Part shown: positions 44,937 through 58,075 of the stretch, piece by piece
How positions within the stretch are numbered: the first letter of the stretch is position 1
Layout of the letters: every line of letters begins with the position of its first letter
Assembly: GCF_002575655.3 (NCBI RefSeq)
Contig: NC_053040.3
Span: 456,430,780-456,494,779 of the forward strand
Length of the DNA: 64,000 bases
Source: Aegilops tauschii subsp. strangulata
Lineage: Eukaryota; Streptophyta; Magnoliopsida; Poales; Poaceae
Direction of reading: 5' to 3'
The notes under the pieces: generated by a model
The model's input: the letters and a program-made list of their open reading frames with translations, nothing else
Told to the model about the DNA's origin: nothing
Database searches by the model: none
Position numbers and translations under genes: made by a program

Positions 44937-47092
44937 GCAATCTTGACCGAGTTTTGCAGAGATGTGAGCAAACTAATCTTGTCTTGAATTGGGAGAAGTG
45001 CCACTTTTTGGTTAATGATGGTATTGTCTTGGGACATAAAATTTCTGAACGGGGTATTGAGGTGGATAAAGCTAAAGTTGATGCAATTGAGAAAATGCCA
45101 TGTCCTAAAGATATCAAAGGTATTCGTAGTTTCCTTGGTCATGCTGGTTTCTATAGGAGGTTTATTAAAGACTTCTCTAAAATTTGTAGGCCTCTTACAA
45201 ATCTTTTACAAAAGGATGTTCCATTTGTTTTTGATGTTGATTGTGTAGAAGCCTTTGAAACACTTAAGAAAGCCTTGATTTCAGCACCTATTGTTCCACC
45301 ACCTGATTGGAACTTGCCTTTTGAAATTATGTGTGATGCTAGTGATTATGTTGTTGGTGTTGTTCTAGGCCAAAGAGTTGATAAAAAAATTAAATGTTAT
45401 TCATTATGCTAGTAAAACTCTAGACAGTGCTCAACGAAATTATGCTACTACTGAAAAATAATTCTTAGCAGTGGTGTTTGCCTGTGATAAATTTAGATCT
45501 TACATTGTTGATTCTAAAGTAATTGTTCACACCGACCATGCTGCTATAAAATATCTTATGGAAAAGAAAGATGCTAAACCTAGACTTATTAGGTGGGTTC
45601 TCTTGTTGCAGGAATTTGACTTACATATCATTGATTGAAAGGGAGCTGAGAACCCCATGGCTGATAACTTTTCTAAGCTAGAAAATATTCTTGATGAGCC
45701 ACAACCTATTAATGATAGTTTTCCTGATGAACAATTAGCTGCAATAAATGTTTCTCATAATACTCATTGGCATGCTGACTATGCTAATTACATTGTTGCT
45801 AAATATATACCACCTAGCTTCACATACCAACAAAACAAAAAATTCTTCTATGATTTAAGACATTACTTTTGGGATGACCTACATCTTTATAAAGAAGGAG
45901 TAGATGGTATTATTAGACATTGTGTACCTGAGCATGAACAGGGACAAATCCTACGGAAATGTCACTCCGAAGCTTATGGAGGGCATCATGCGGGAGATAG
46001 AACTGCTCACAAGGTATTGCAATCTTGTTTTTATTGGCCTACTCTCTTCAAGGATGCCCGTAAGTTTGTTTTATATTGTGATGAATGTCAAAGAATTGAT
46101 AATATAAGCGTCAGGAAATGCCTATGAATTATTCTCTTGTTGTTGAACCATTTGATGTTTGGGGTTTTGATTATATGGGACCTTTTCCTTCCTCTAATGG
46201 GTATACACATATTTTGGTTGCTGTTGATTATGTTACTAAGTGGGTAGAAGCTATTCCAACTAGTAGTGTTGATCACAACACCTGTATTAAAATGCTTAAG
46301 GAAGTTATTTTCCCAAGGTTTGGAGTCCCTAGATATTTAATGACTGATGGTGGTTCACATTTTATTCATGGTGCTTTCCCTAAATTGCTTGCACAGTATG
46401 ATGTTAACCATAGAATTGCATCACCTTATCATCCTCAGTCTAGTGGTCAAGTTGAACTTAGCAATAGAGAAATAAAATTAATTTTACAAAAGACTATCAA
46501 TAGGTCCCGGAAGAATTGGTCTAAGAAATTAGATGATGCACTTTGGGCTTATAGAACAACATATAAAAATCTTATGGGTATGTCTCCTTATAAAATGATT
46601 TATGGAAAGGCTTGTCATTTGCCTCTTGAGTTTGAACATAAAGCATATTGGGCAATTAAAGAACCCAACTATGATTTCAAACTTGCCGGTGAAAAGAGGT
46701 TATTTGATATTAGCTCACTAGACGAATGGAGAACCCAAGCTTATGAAAATGCCAAGTTATTCAAAGAAAAAGTTAAAAGATGGCAAGATAAAAGAATCCA
46801 GAAGCGTGAGTTCGAAGTTGGAGAATATGTTCTTTTGTACAACTCTCGTTTCAAATTCTTTGCAGGAAAACTCATCTCCAAATGGGAAGGACCCTATGTT
46901 ATCGAGGAGGTTTATCGATCTGGAGCCATCAAAATAAATAATGCCGAGGGTACTAACCCGAAGGTTGTCAATGGGCAAAGAATAAAACGTTATATCTCAG
47001 GTATGCCCATTAATGTTGAAAGCAATATTATCCAAACTATGACACCGGCAGAACACATAAAGGAAACCTTCCGGAACACTGCAGAATCATGA
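44937..47092 (+). pseudogene. Gypsy pol fragment: RT thumb, RNase H, integrase
   Basis: The RT 3' part (NLVLNWEKCHFLV, SFLGHAGFYRRFIKDFSKI) leads into RNase H ([28 protein letters not shown]). A frameshift occurs in the A7 run at about 45386-45392, and stops interrupt near 45460 (TAA) and 45637 (TGA). The integrase zinc region shows the HHCC pattern (HHAGDRTAHKVLQSC, CDECQ). A second frame change lies near 46110. The remaining integrase frame (46118-47092) is fully open, with the acidic positions in [18 protein letters not shown] and [12 protein letters not shown] and an Athila-like C-terminus ([18 protein letters not shown]). Only this C-terminal integrase piece could be translated intact. 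Confidence 0.9.
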
Positions 47093-47437
47093 AAAAAGAG
47101 GAGGTGCGTGATATGGTAAGTAAACGGACTCCGAAAAATCTGCAAAAATATTTTTTTGTCAGTTTTGGAATATTTAGAGAATTAGGAAAATAAGAAACTA
47201 CCAGGAAGGTGACCCTGGTGGGCACAAGACACCAGGCGTGCCTGGCTTGCCAGGCGGGCCCAGGTGGGTTGTGCCCACCTCGGCTACCTTTCGGACTCTG
47301 TTTTTCTTTCGTTTGCTTGTTTCCCAAGATAAAAAAAATCTTTATATAACCCCCGAACCTATTGACCACCGTATCGCGGAGAAATCTTCTGTTTTCTTTT
47401 CTTGCTGTTTTCGGTCAGATCTGTTAAGCCAGGCATC
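47093..47437 (+). other. Spacer between integrase and 3' reading frame
   Basis: Noncoding, with GGCGTGCCTGGCTTGCC and CCCAGGTGGGTTGTGCCC inverted-type words. These resemble the GGGCACAACCCACCTGGG segment in the 3' LTR of the same element near 49690. Confidence 0.5.
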
Positions 47438-47965
47438 ATGTCTTCTCCCTCCTCCAACAATGTAGAATATGATGCTTGGTTGATGAAGATCAACCTGAAG
47501 AGAGAGGAGCCCGAAGGACCTCTCGAAGAGGGCAAGGACAAGGAGGCCATTGGAGATCAAGCGCCGGTGGTCGAGCAAGCCCTGCCGGCCGAGGAGGTAG
47601 AAGAAGATATCCTTAAACCTTACTATGCTCATCTTACCCCTACTGATATTGAAGCCTTTCGGATCATTGAAACGGTTCGTGTGCAAAATAAATATCTCAC
47701 TCATGAAAATATTCTATTGCAAGAGCATATCATCGCCCTCCGGAGCATTATCCGTAGATTGGAGAATCTTTTGATCATGAAGGATAAGATTGCTACTTCT
47801 TCACCACCACCTCCTTCTTCATCACCAAAACAAAATTCAGTATCAGGTATGGGCACTCCCCTTGGCTTATGCCAAGCTTGGGGGAGGTGCCCCAGTATCG
47901 TATCACCTCCACTATCTTTTGCTTTTACTTATCTTAGTTTGATCCATAGTTATCTTTTGCTTTAG
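47438..47965 (+). CDS. Small 3' reading frame of Gypsy element C, unknown function
   Basis: An open frame of 175 codons starts MSSPSSNNVEYDAWLMK and has an acidic segment (KREEPEGPLEEGKDKEA) and a coiled-coil-like region (AFRIIETVRVQNKYLTHE). It lies where Athila elements can carry an extra 3' gene (envelope-like position). No transmembrane segment or envelope feature is seen except a hydrophobic last 25 residues, which may be read-through of noncoding repeat sequence. I cannot assign a function. Confidence 0.4.
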   Translation: MSSPSSNNVEYDAWLMKINLKREEPEGPLEEGKDKEAIGDQAPVVEQALPAEEVEEDILKPYYAHLTPTDIEAFRIIETVRVQNKYLTHENILLQEHIIALRSIIRRLENLLIMKDKIATSSPPPPSSSPKQNSVSGMGTPLGLCQAWGRCPSIVSPPLSFAFTYLSLIHSYLLL

Positions 47966-49403
47966 ATGAATAAAAGTGTAGTTCGATGCTTTCATTTTGA
48001 GAGTTTGCTTAGTGATCTATCCATGTAATCGTGTGCGAGATATATAATAAAGTTTAGTTTGAGTTTTGCTTTCTTTACTTTCATGTTTCAATAAAAAGAA
48101 AGGAAATAAATGAAAAAGATCATATGCTAATCTTATGGTAAGTAATGACATCGCATAAGGAAGAGTATAAGTAGAAAATTTTATTGGAGATTTACAAACA
48201 TAGCATTGGTCAATGATGCAATTCTTGAAAGAATTAACTAAGGAAGAGAAGATTCACATGCAAATACACTATCTTGGACATCTTTTGTGATTGTGAGCCC
48301 CCATCAAATTATTGTATGCCAAAATTGTTGACGTTGGACAAGGAAGACAACGCAATGATTCATGTTTGTTCATTTTCACATGGAAGTTATATTGTCATAG
48401 ATCCTTTAACATGTGGTTCTTGCCCCTATCTTTGCTAGCCAAAAATTCCGCACTAAGTAGAGATACTACTTGTGCATCGAAAACCCTTAAACCCAAATCT
48501 TGTTTTGAGATTCCACCATACCTACCTATGGATTGAGTAAGATCCTTCAAGTAAGTTGTCATCGGTGCAATAAGGCAATAAAAAATGCTTCTAAAAGTGT
48601 TAGATCATTTAGTGTAAGAGAAAATTGAGCGTTGTACAAACTTGTGATGGAAAAGAATTAAAGCGACAGACTGCATAATAAAGGTTGCTATCATAAGGGG
48701 CAATATAATGCAACGTTCTTTTGCACTAAGAGGTTGAGAATACAAACAAAAATAGCATGGCAACCTCTGCTTCCCTCTGTGAAGGGCCTATCTTTTACTT
48801 TCATGTATTTACTTTTATGCAAAGAGTCAAAGTTTTTCTCTCTATTCCTTTTTATTTTCTCGTTTGGCAAGAATCATGTGGTGAGGAAAGATCTAGGCAC
48901 ATATATCCAGTTGGATGTGGGTAGCATGAGTCATTATTGCTGACATCACCCTTGAGGTGAATGCGGTGGGAGGCAAAACTATAAGCCCCTGTCTTTCTAT
49001 GTGTCCGGTTGAAACGTTTTGCTCATGTGTATGCGGTGAGTGTTAGCAATCATAGAAGACTATATGATGGTTGAGTATGTGGACTTGCCAAAAAGGCTTT
49101 GATACGTGACCCTTCCTGAAAAGATGATGAATTGTAGTTGCAAAGTTGACTAAGAGCATAGTTTGTTGTTTTCCAATAGAGTTTACGCTTTATACTTCGA
49201 TGTTGTGATGAATTGTTACTTATTCATGAGAAGTCTATGATAAAAGTTCTATGATAAAAGCTTTATGTTAAAGTTTGTTGTTGTTATAATAATATACATG
49301 ATGCTTCTATGTCTGTATTATGTTTTTATCGACACCTCTCTCTCTCTCTAAGAATGTGGATATGTTTTTCGATTTTGGTTTTCGCTTAAGGACAAGCAAG
49401 GTC
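47966..49403 (+). other. Noncoding 3' region of Gypsy element C
   Basis: About 1.4 kb without a convincing gene, ending in a polypurine tract at 49404-49418. A CTCTCTCTCTCT microsatellite is near 49337. Confidence 0.65.
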
Positions 49404-49418
49404 TAAGCTTGGGGGAGT

Positions 49419-50594
49419 TGATACGTCCATTTGCATCATGTTTACCTACTATTATTTATATTGTTTCTAATAATGCTTTTTGGAGTATTTCTAATGCCTT
49501 TTCTCTCATAATATGCAAGGTACACACAAAGAGGGAGAATACCGGCAGCTAGAATTCTGGACCTGAAAAAGCTATGCCAGGCTACCTATTATGCACAACT
49601 CCAAATGAGCTGAAACTTTACGGGGAATTTTTATGAAATATATAAGAAATATTGGAGCCAATAAGTACCATAGGGGGCCCACAAGGTGGGCACAACCCAC
49701 CTGGGCGCGCTAGGGAGCCCAGGCGTGCCCTGGTGGATTGTGCCCTCCTCGGCCCACCTCCGGTGCCCCTCTTCTGGTAAATAAGTCATTTTGACCTAGA
49801 AAAAATAAGGATAGTACTTTCGAGATGAAGTGCCGCCATCTCGAGGCTGAACTTGGGCAGGAGCACTTTTGCCCTCCGGCGGAGTGATTCCGCCGGGGGA
49901 ACTTAACTCCCGGAGGGGGAAATCATCGTGATCATCATCACCAACAACTCTCCCATCTTGGGGAGGGAAATATCCATCAACATCTTCGACCGCACCATCT
50001 CCTCTCAAACCCTAGTTCATCTCTTGTGTTCAATCTTTGTACCGGAACTATAGATTGGTACTTGTGGGTGACTAGTAGTGTTGATTACATCTTGTAGTTG
50101 ATTACTATATGGTTTACTTGGTGGAAGATTATATGTTCAGAACCATTATGATATTTAATACCCCTCTGATCTTGAGCATGATTATTATCTGTGAGTAGTT
50201 ACTTTTGTTCTCGAGAGAAATCTTGTTGCAGGTAATCATGTGAATTTTATATGTGTTTGATATTTTGATGGTATGTATGTTGTGATTCCCTTAGTGGTGT
50301 CATGTGAACGTCGACTACATGACACTTCACCATATTTGGGCCTAAGGGAATGCATTGTGGAGTATTTATTAGATGATGGGTTGCGAGAGTGACAGAAGCT
50401 TAAACCCTAGTTTATGTGCTATTCCGTAAGGGACTGATTTGGATCCAACAGTTTAATGCTATGGTTAGAATTTATTATTAAAACTTTTCTCGTAGTTGCG
50501 GATGCTTTCGAGGGGGTTAATCATAAGTAGGAGGTTTGTTCAAGTAAGAACAGCACCTAAGCACCGGTCCACCCACATATCAAATTATCAAAGT
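49419..50594 (+). repeat. 3' LTR of Gypsy element C, interrupted
   Basis: Begins TGATACGTCCATTTGCATC directly after the polypurine tract. It continues until the LARD-like element starts at 50595. The rest of the LTR is not in the window. Confidence 0.75.
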
Positions 50595-53500
50595 TGTCAG
50601 GACCCCGATCCTAAGTCACACCGATCTAGCATGTAACACATCATATCACTTTGCGGCCTCACGCACGGTATTCCCACGGGTGCCACCTCACCTGGCCCGG
50701 GACCGTTTGCCCCTTTTGGCTCACGTATATGATAGTGTCGCTAGCATCCATATGAAAAAGAACCCGGGCCGACATGACTAGTCGTAAACCCAAAGTGGCA
50801 CTAACTTACAGGGACAGGCATACATGACCCTGCAACGAACGTGTCGGTCATCAGTGAGTGAATCCGGGCTGTAGCAGCTGGGCTAACAGGACTCCGGAGA
50901 ATCCGGGCTGTAGTAGGCTAGCAGGACTCCGGTAGACACCACGTGACATTTCCCCGAAGGGACAGACACAGGAACGAAGAAGGACACATGCCGGCCAGCC
51001 TAAGTGTTCCGGAACAGTAGCAAGCTACCATGGCTCAGTGGAAGCACTAGGAGACATTTCCCGGTAAGAGAGGCTACCAAGGACAAACAACTAGGTTGTC
51101 GGATCCCACACATACCAAGCATTTCAAATCATACACACAATATGCTCGATATGTGCAAATACAACATGGCATCACAACAAAACTCTACAACTCAAATTAT
51201 TTATTCATTAGGCTCCGAAGAGCCAGATATTACAAACATGGGTCTGAGGACCCAGCATTCAAGTCATACAAGCAATAAGCAGAAGCGGAAGCTTAACTTG
51301 TCTGAGTACAGACAACTACAAATGAAAAGGCTGATAAGCCTGACTATCTACAAGACCCTCCAAAGGGTACAAGATCATAGCTGAGGTAACAAGCTAAACG
51401 TCGAAGTCCATGCGGAACTACTAGTGAGACTGAAGTCTCTCTGCAAAAACATAAATTAAGCAAACATGAGTACAAATGTACCCAGCAAGACTTACATCAG
51501 AACTAGCTACATATGCATCAGTGTCAACAAAGGGGGGTGGAGTTTAAATGCAGCAAGCCAGCTTTGACTCGGTGGCTATCCTGAACTACGACTGCAAGTA
51601 ACTCTTTTGAGGTGGCGCACACGAGTCCACATATTCACCATATCAATACACCACTCCCATCTCCCTACGAGAAGGCCATCCATAGCACTCACGCTTATCT
51701 TGCGCATTTTAGAGTATCCACTTTCACTTGTCTATGAACTGTACAGGCAACCCAGAAGTCATTTACCGCGGACACGACTATTCGAATAGATGATGTCAAC
51801 CCTGCAGGGGTGTACTTCTTCACACACGCTCTGGCCACTTACCGCCATGTACACGTCATGTATCTCGACAACCTTCAAGCGGAAGCCTGGCGAGGGAGTC
51901 GGCCACGACCTGACTAACCACACAAGTCTCTAGTATAGGTTTATTGCCTATTCGGGTTCCATCCGCAAGGAGATCCGGCCGGGGTGTCGCTCATGCCCCC
52001 AAACAATGTGTGCAGGGTTCCCAAGCCCACCTCGACGGATGGATCTTTGCTTGGTACACCGTGCCACGGTGCCTAGTCTGTCCCAAGCCCACCTTTACCG
52101 GGTGCCACTTGGTAGACTACTAACACTACCTAAAAACACCAGAAACTAGTTGCAACTCCTGGACAGAGATCAAGGCGGTTAATAAGCCGAGAGGGGCACT
52201 TAAGCATTCCAATGCGTGGTAGTAACTGTTCATGGATCACAAACACAGAACTCAGTTCCTGAGGATGATTTCAATGAGACAACCCACCATGTACTCCTAC
52301 ATGGCCTCTCACCGCTACCTTTACCAAATCGTGTTCACACACTTAGCTCTCAACAGTAGGACATGTTCACCACATTCCAAGTCATCCCCGAGGTATCAGA
52401 CCTGACTCAACTCTAAGCAGTAGCAGGCATGACAAACAAGCATGAATGAGTAGGCACATCAGGGCTCAAACAACTCCTACTCATGCTAGTGGGTTTCATC
52501 TATTTACTGTCGCAATGACAGGTCATGCAGAGGAAAGGGGTTCAACTACCGCAGCATGTAACAGTTGAAACGTTGTTGTCCTAATGCAGTAAAAGAGAGC
52601 AGGAGCGAGAGAGTGGGATCGTATCGGAATGAACAAGGGGGTTTTGCTTGCCTGGCACTTCTGAAGATAGTATAGCTCTTCATCGGTGTCATCAATCTCA
52701 TCGTCGGAACCACGTCTACTGAGGGGGAACAATTACTGGCAACAGAGAGAAAACACAATCAATGCAATGCAACAATATGATGCATGATCATGACATGGCA
52801 ATATGCTGTGATTTGAGCTAATGCAACTAACACCAGAAGGGTTTGAGCTAATTTGAACCAAGGGTTCAAATTCAAACTCAAGTTATGAATTTATAATGTG
52901 CATTATCATGTTTTGAACTAAACAGCAAGTTTAAGTTGTTTAAACATGCATGAAACTAGTACAGATGGAAAGATTGGATTTTTTTTATCATTTTTCATAT
53001 ATAATTTATTTCATTTGGAGTTATAGATTAATTTCTATGATTTATTGAAGTTGAAGCCTTTTTCTAGAATTTCTAAATAATTAGAATTAAACTAATCCCA
53101 GAAAAGGATTTACTGCGTCAGCATGACGTCAGCGAGTCAACGGTCGGTCCAGGTCAAACTGACTAGTGGGTCCCATGTGTCAATGACTAACTAAACTTAC
53201 TAGATTTGGTTAGCACTAACCTAGGTTAATTAGCAGGGCAGGGCCCCACCTGTCATTGACTCAGAGAAGGTCAAACCCGGGGCTAACCAACGGCGTTTAG
53301 GCGTCAGCGGCAGCAGACGCGGCGGAGCAGCGCGGGTTTCGCGCTCCGGCGACCAAATGGGCGGCGGAGGCCATCTACGGGGAGCTGGCGGAGTGGCGCA
53401 TCCAGTGGTGGAGGCTGCTGGAGCTGGGGTGGCCTGCAGAGGCACCGGCGACGAGCTTTGCGGCGGCCGGAGCTCGGGAGCGCGCGGGGATGGCGTTGTG

Positions 53501-54642
53501 GTGGGTAAGCGAGCGAGGCGAAGAGCTAGCGGGGCGCTACGCGTTGCGGGGAGCAGGTTGGGCACGCCAGGGTGACCGTTTGGTCACCGGAGTTGCGTCG
53601 TCGACGAGCTCAGGCGGCAGCGGCTATGGTCGGCAGTGGGGCAGCGTCTACGGCTCAAAATCGAAGCGGAGGAAGGAGGGGGAAAACACAGGTGCTCACG
53701 GCGCGTGCAGGGGGCGTCGAAGCGGGCTTGAGGACGGCTTGGAGTAGGCGGGGCGGCGAACGCGATCTCCAGCATCCGAGCTTGAAGGCGACGATGATGA
53801 GGACGTTGTGGCGCGTTCGGCAGCGTGCGGTTCGTCGAGGAGGTCGAGGGAGTCGCGGTGGAGGTAATGGACAGCACGGGGAGGCGAGGGGAGCACGGTG
53901 GCTGTGTCTACGGCGAGCGACGGTGACGGGCGCACTCAGGTGCGTGCGAGGGAGAGAGCAGAGGAGGGGGAGAGCGTTCGGGGGAGAGAGAGAGGAGTCC
54001 AGGGTGGTGAGGTGGGATCTTCGCGGCGTCGCGCTGGCCTCGGTGGAGGCAGGCAGGCAGGTGGCGTGGCGGCACGGCCGTGCGCGCGCGTCGGCCACAC
54101 GCCCGCGTCCTCCTGGCGCGATGGAGAAGATGACTGGTAGGGGCCAGTGGACTGGGTCGGCTTGCTGGGTCGCAGGTGAGCGCCAGGTAAGGTTTCCCTC
54201 TTTCTGTTTTTGTTTTTTTATTTTGTTCTGTTTGTTTTGATTTAGTTTATAAACCAAATCATTTTGTAAATCCTGAAAATATTTGTGGGCAGTAACTGAA
54301 TTGTTTCAGAGGCCATCAGTAAGTTTTAGAGTATTTGGAGCTACCAAATATTTTATAGGAATTAATAGCTCCAATTCAAATACAATATGAGTTAATTCAA
54401 AAATCCATAAATGACCTAGAAAAGTGTGCGCCATTTTTGGCAGAGGTTCTAGACCAATTCAAAAATCATGAACTTTTTTGAAGGGCATTTTGGGTTCATT
54501 GATAATATTTTTATTTTGATCCTAGTTGCATTTCATTTGGTGCTAAGGTTTGAACATCCCCATTTGAAGTTTAAGCAAAATTTAAACATGATGCAACAAC
54601 CAAGACTAGTCCACAAGCAAAGCTAAAGCTATGGCTGTGACA
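50595..54642 (-). repeat. 3' LTR of the LARD-like element
   Basis: 4048 bp. The 53230-54180 part is very GC-rich and gives long overlapping frames on both strands (up to about 220 codons). Their composition is Arg/Gly/Ala only, so they are not called genes. Confidence 0.85.
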
Positions 54643-54656
54643 GCTCACCCCCACTA
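54643..54656 (-). other. Polypurine tract of the LARD-like element
   Basis: On the minus strand TAGTGGGGGTGAGC directly precedes the 3' LTR. Confidence 0.65.
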
Positions 54657-57600
54657 AACAAGAATCTCGTCCCGAGATTCAAGATGTGAGGTAGGAAGGA
54701 AGGGGGTCACAAAACTATCACAATCTTCTCGATCCAACTGCCCTTCCCGAGGATGTTGATTCATTGCATCATCTTGATCTCAACGTCTTGCTTTGAGGAC
54801 TTCATCCAACACGACAAAGAGAAGGAAGGGAAACCCTAAAGAGTCGATCTTCTTGAAGGTCGAGCAACTCATGATCAACTCACGAAATGAGACATAGAAA
54901 CATCTCTTGAGCTGAGACACAAAACACACATCATGGGCAATGGAAAGAAGCAGATGACAAGGGTTCAATTTGGCAGGCAACAATTCCATGCTTGAGTAAG
55001 ATGGTGCATGGTTTCAAAGTAGCGAGGAGATAATTGTCGTGATTCCATAACTGGGCACCTTAGAAGAGGTGACTCGTAGAGCTATTTCCTTAAGTGGCAA
55101 AAAGAATTACTTTTGATATCTAGATCATAGAAACTCTCTATACCAGCCTAAGGCAAATCACAAATGATTGTTTGACGGAGTTCGAAAGAATGGCATACTC
55201 GGACTAGAATGGATGATGTGGACTACCTTGTTGAAGACAATGCAATGGATCTTTACGTGTCATCGGAAATGGATGGGACCCATGGTAAGTCCACTTTTGA
55301 AGATGATCCTGGATAACAATTACTGAAAAGGTAGACCATAGTAAAATGGCACAAACGTGGGTGCAAGCTGGGAACAAAATGCAAATGTTGGGAATGTTCC
55401 AGACCATCATGTCTGCCTGAGATTCAGATCTGGTTAGTAACAGATACTTCAAACTCAACATGTCTGAAAAGAAGAGTTGCAACACAAATCGACGAGATAA
55501 CATTGTGAGATTCTCTGGAAATGAACTACGATAGCAAGCTCCAAAACATGAGTTGGTTCTGCTACAAACCTGTGAACACGCTGTCCAAGACAAGCATGAC
55601 CACGTAGTAGTCTTATAATAAAACACTACCGAGTTCAGGTGGGGAACCATCATCGAGGATATCGAAGTCCTTGTATAAGCCCCAGGTCTTAAGAAGGAGC
55701 TTCTTTTCCTTGAACAAACCAATCAGTGGCTTGGTGTGCTAGGAAATACATGTGGGATGGAGGTTGCAAATCTACCAGACCATAGTATACTTTGCATGTG
55801 CATGACTAACTTGGGATGATTCCAAAGGAAGCAAAACTACTTTCTCGAATTCACGGCGGCAACTATCACCAAGTGCACGTGAATCAAAGGTAGTCACTTC
55901 TTTCACCAAACATATACTTCATGAACGGGACATGAAGATAATGCTTACAAAAGTTTCCAACACTAGCTTGATGTTCAACATGAATCATGGACATGATGAA
56001 AATATTGTCAATGGGCTCAACAACAATTTATCAAGATTTCCATATAGATGTAATTCCATAACTATGTGAACAAAGTAATAGCATTGGTCAGACCCAAAAG
56101 ATATAATGGTGTATGCTCGACAACCGCAAGTAAGACAACATTACGGACATCGTTGGTTCTGATTTGATTTGACGATAGCCCACACTCAAATCAAAGTTTT
56201 GACAAGGCAATAAATCCAACAACTGATCACGAGGATCAATTGATGAAGATATCATCTTTCTTCAACAAACACACAAACACAAGGATATCCCTTCAAAATG
56301 AACTAAGTGGGACAAGCTTTCATCTTCCAACTCTCCAAGTTGTTGTTTAGCTTAACCAACTAGTTCAGGGTATCCAACACAGAGTCTTGGAGAATGGGTG
56401 GTTTACAAGAAACCAACTTGATCACAAACTCAACATAGCGGTCAGGTGACAACCTGGTAATACTTCTGAGAAGATATTCGGAACATCACGAACCACCGAT
56501 ATGTTACTAAGCTTGAGAACAATCTTGCTTTTCAGAGCAAGACGATATGATCAAATAAGCAAGGGCTTGAATAATCCTAACTCATTGATCGAAGAGTGCA
56601 CCAGAATTAAGGACTAGGTAGCACAATCTATCTTAGAATGATGATTCAATAACCAACACGCTAAGAATGAGAATATTGTCCATTAACTACCGAGCAACGG
56701 AGTTGCTAGGAGTATTGATTTAACACATCATGATTCACTTGTCGGCATTCCGGTTACAATAACACAGGAACCGAGGAATGAACAATGATGGAAAGAAGTA
56801 TCATTGCATCAAGAATTCATAAGATATGATGCAATTCTCATGAAAATCCTGACATAAAGGGGGTAATACTCCAGGGGAGAACGGAATAAAAGCTGGATTG
56901 GCATTTTGATCTGCGGAGCACAACTACTTTGACCCAATCCTGGATATGGATGAGGTACTGGAGTTTGTTTCTCCTAGTCATTCTGAAATAGAACGGATTG
57001 ACGGACCACAAGAATAATAGGCATCGATGAACACAAATGCACACATACTCTTGGCTATCAACTGATAGAGGATGGTCGGGATACAACTGAGGAGGGTCAA
57101 CTCAAGGAACATATAACTTTCTGAGTTGTGGATGCATAGATAGTATGTCAAACCAAGTTCAACAGATTTCTTCTAGATAACCCATGCAGAAAGGTAGAAC
57201 TGGCAGAGTCACAACATAGAATCGAGAACTCATCAAGATCACTCTGGTTGTGATCTTTCGGTTCAACGAGGAACTTCTGCCATAAGTGGTTCGTGGTATT
57301 TGGAAGAGGAAAGTACCACGGACCTCGAGGACTATCGCAAAGGTTACTAATATCCTAAAGGAACTAGCAAACACTATCACATGAATGAGTACAGTGAATC
57401 TCGGGTTCAAGAACCCAGGAATAGAAAGCCTACTAACTAAATGGCATCATGAGATGCTTTTGAGAATGATGGCCAGAATCATCACACTGGGAACACAAAA
57501 CATGGCTAGATTACTAGGTGACTCCCCAAGACACCCAGCGTCATAATAATAGCTCCAACATATATGTCGAGGCAACAGAGTACCTCAACTCACCGATATG

Positions 57601-58058
57601 TGGTTAAACTGGCCCAAAGAAACATCGGGAACAGAAAGAAGGGATTTGCAAATGCATTAGACTATTTAGAAACCTGGGATGAATCGGAGAGCATAACGGC
57701 TATAACTGCTCGAAAAGATTTGAGACATCATGCAAAATGGTGGCATAACCACTTAACATCACAATAGCAAGGTTCCGAGATCAACTGTCAACACACAGAA
57801 ATAGTAGGAACTGAACTGAGAATTGAATCCATCAATCCTAAGAGCCTACGGATTAGTAACACGTGATCCTGATAGAAAGAAGAGAAAGCCTAGTTCCTTA
57901 ACCCCGTAGGAAAGATAAGATGACTCGGATCAGAAGGGCATGAGGTAAAGGAGTAAAAAGAGCCTTACGTTCTCTTCCACAATCAATTCCCTTATATAAC
58001 TAACGCGTTTCTAGACTCAACTTCGACCAGTTTGGCTTGGTAATCCTACACGTAGTCA
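54657..58058 (-). other. Noncoding internal domain of the LARD-like element
   Basis: No gag, protease, RT or integrase motif was found on either strand. The longest minus-strand frame (55204-55722, 172 codons) has no known domain and an unnatural Cys/Ser/Phe-rich make-up. It may serve as a structural RNA template for packaging by other elements. Confidence 0.7.
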
Positions 58059-58059
58059 A

Positions 58060-58074
58060 GCTCTGATACCAAAG
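58060..58074 (-). other. Primer binding site of the LARD-like element
   Basis: The minus strand reads TTTGGTATCAGAGC two bases after the LTR end, matching the initiator-tRNA-Met site. Confidence 0.75.
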
Positions 58075-58075
58075 C

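Larger units (their letters stand above)
44937..50594 (+). mobile_element. Athila-type Gypsy element C: 3' part of pol to 3' LTR
   Basis: Starts inside reverse transcriptase, because the nested element to the left cuts it, and runs through RNase H, integrase, a small 3' reading frame and noncoding DNA. A polypurine tract (AAGCTTGGGGGAGT) and a 3' LTR beginning at 49419 follow. The LTR is cut at 50594 by the LARD-like element. Confidence 0.82.

Noticed and set aside
53572..54257. 222-codon plus and 200-codon minus frames
   Set aside because: Both overlap in the GC-rich LTR segment and have low-complexity Arg/Ala/Ser composition with no motif.
55204..55722. 172-codon minus-strand frame in the LARD interior
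   Set aside because: No domain recognised, odd composition and no counterpart in expected retroelement genes.
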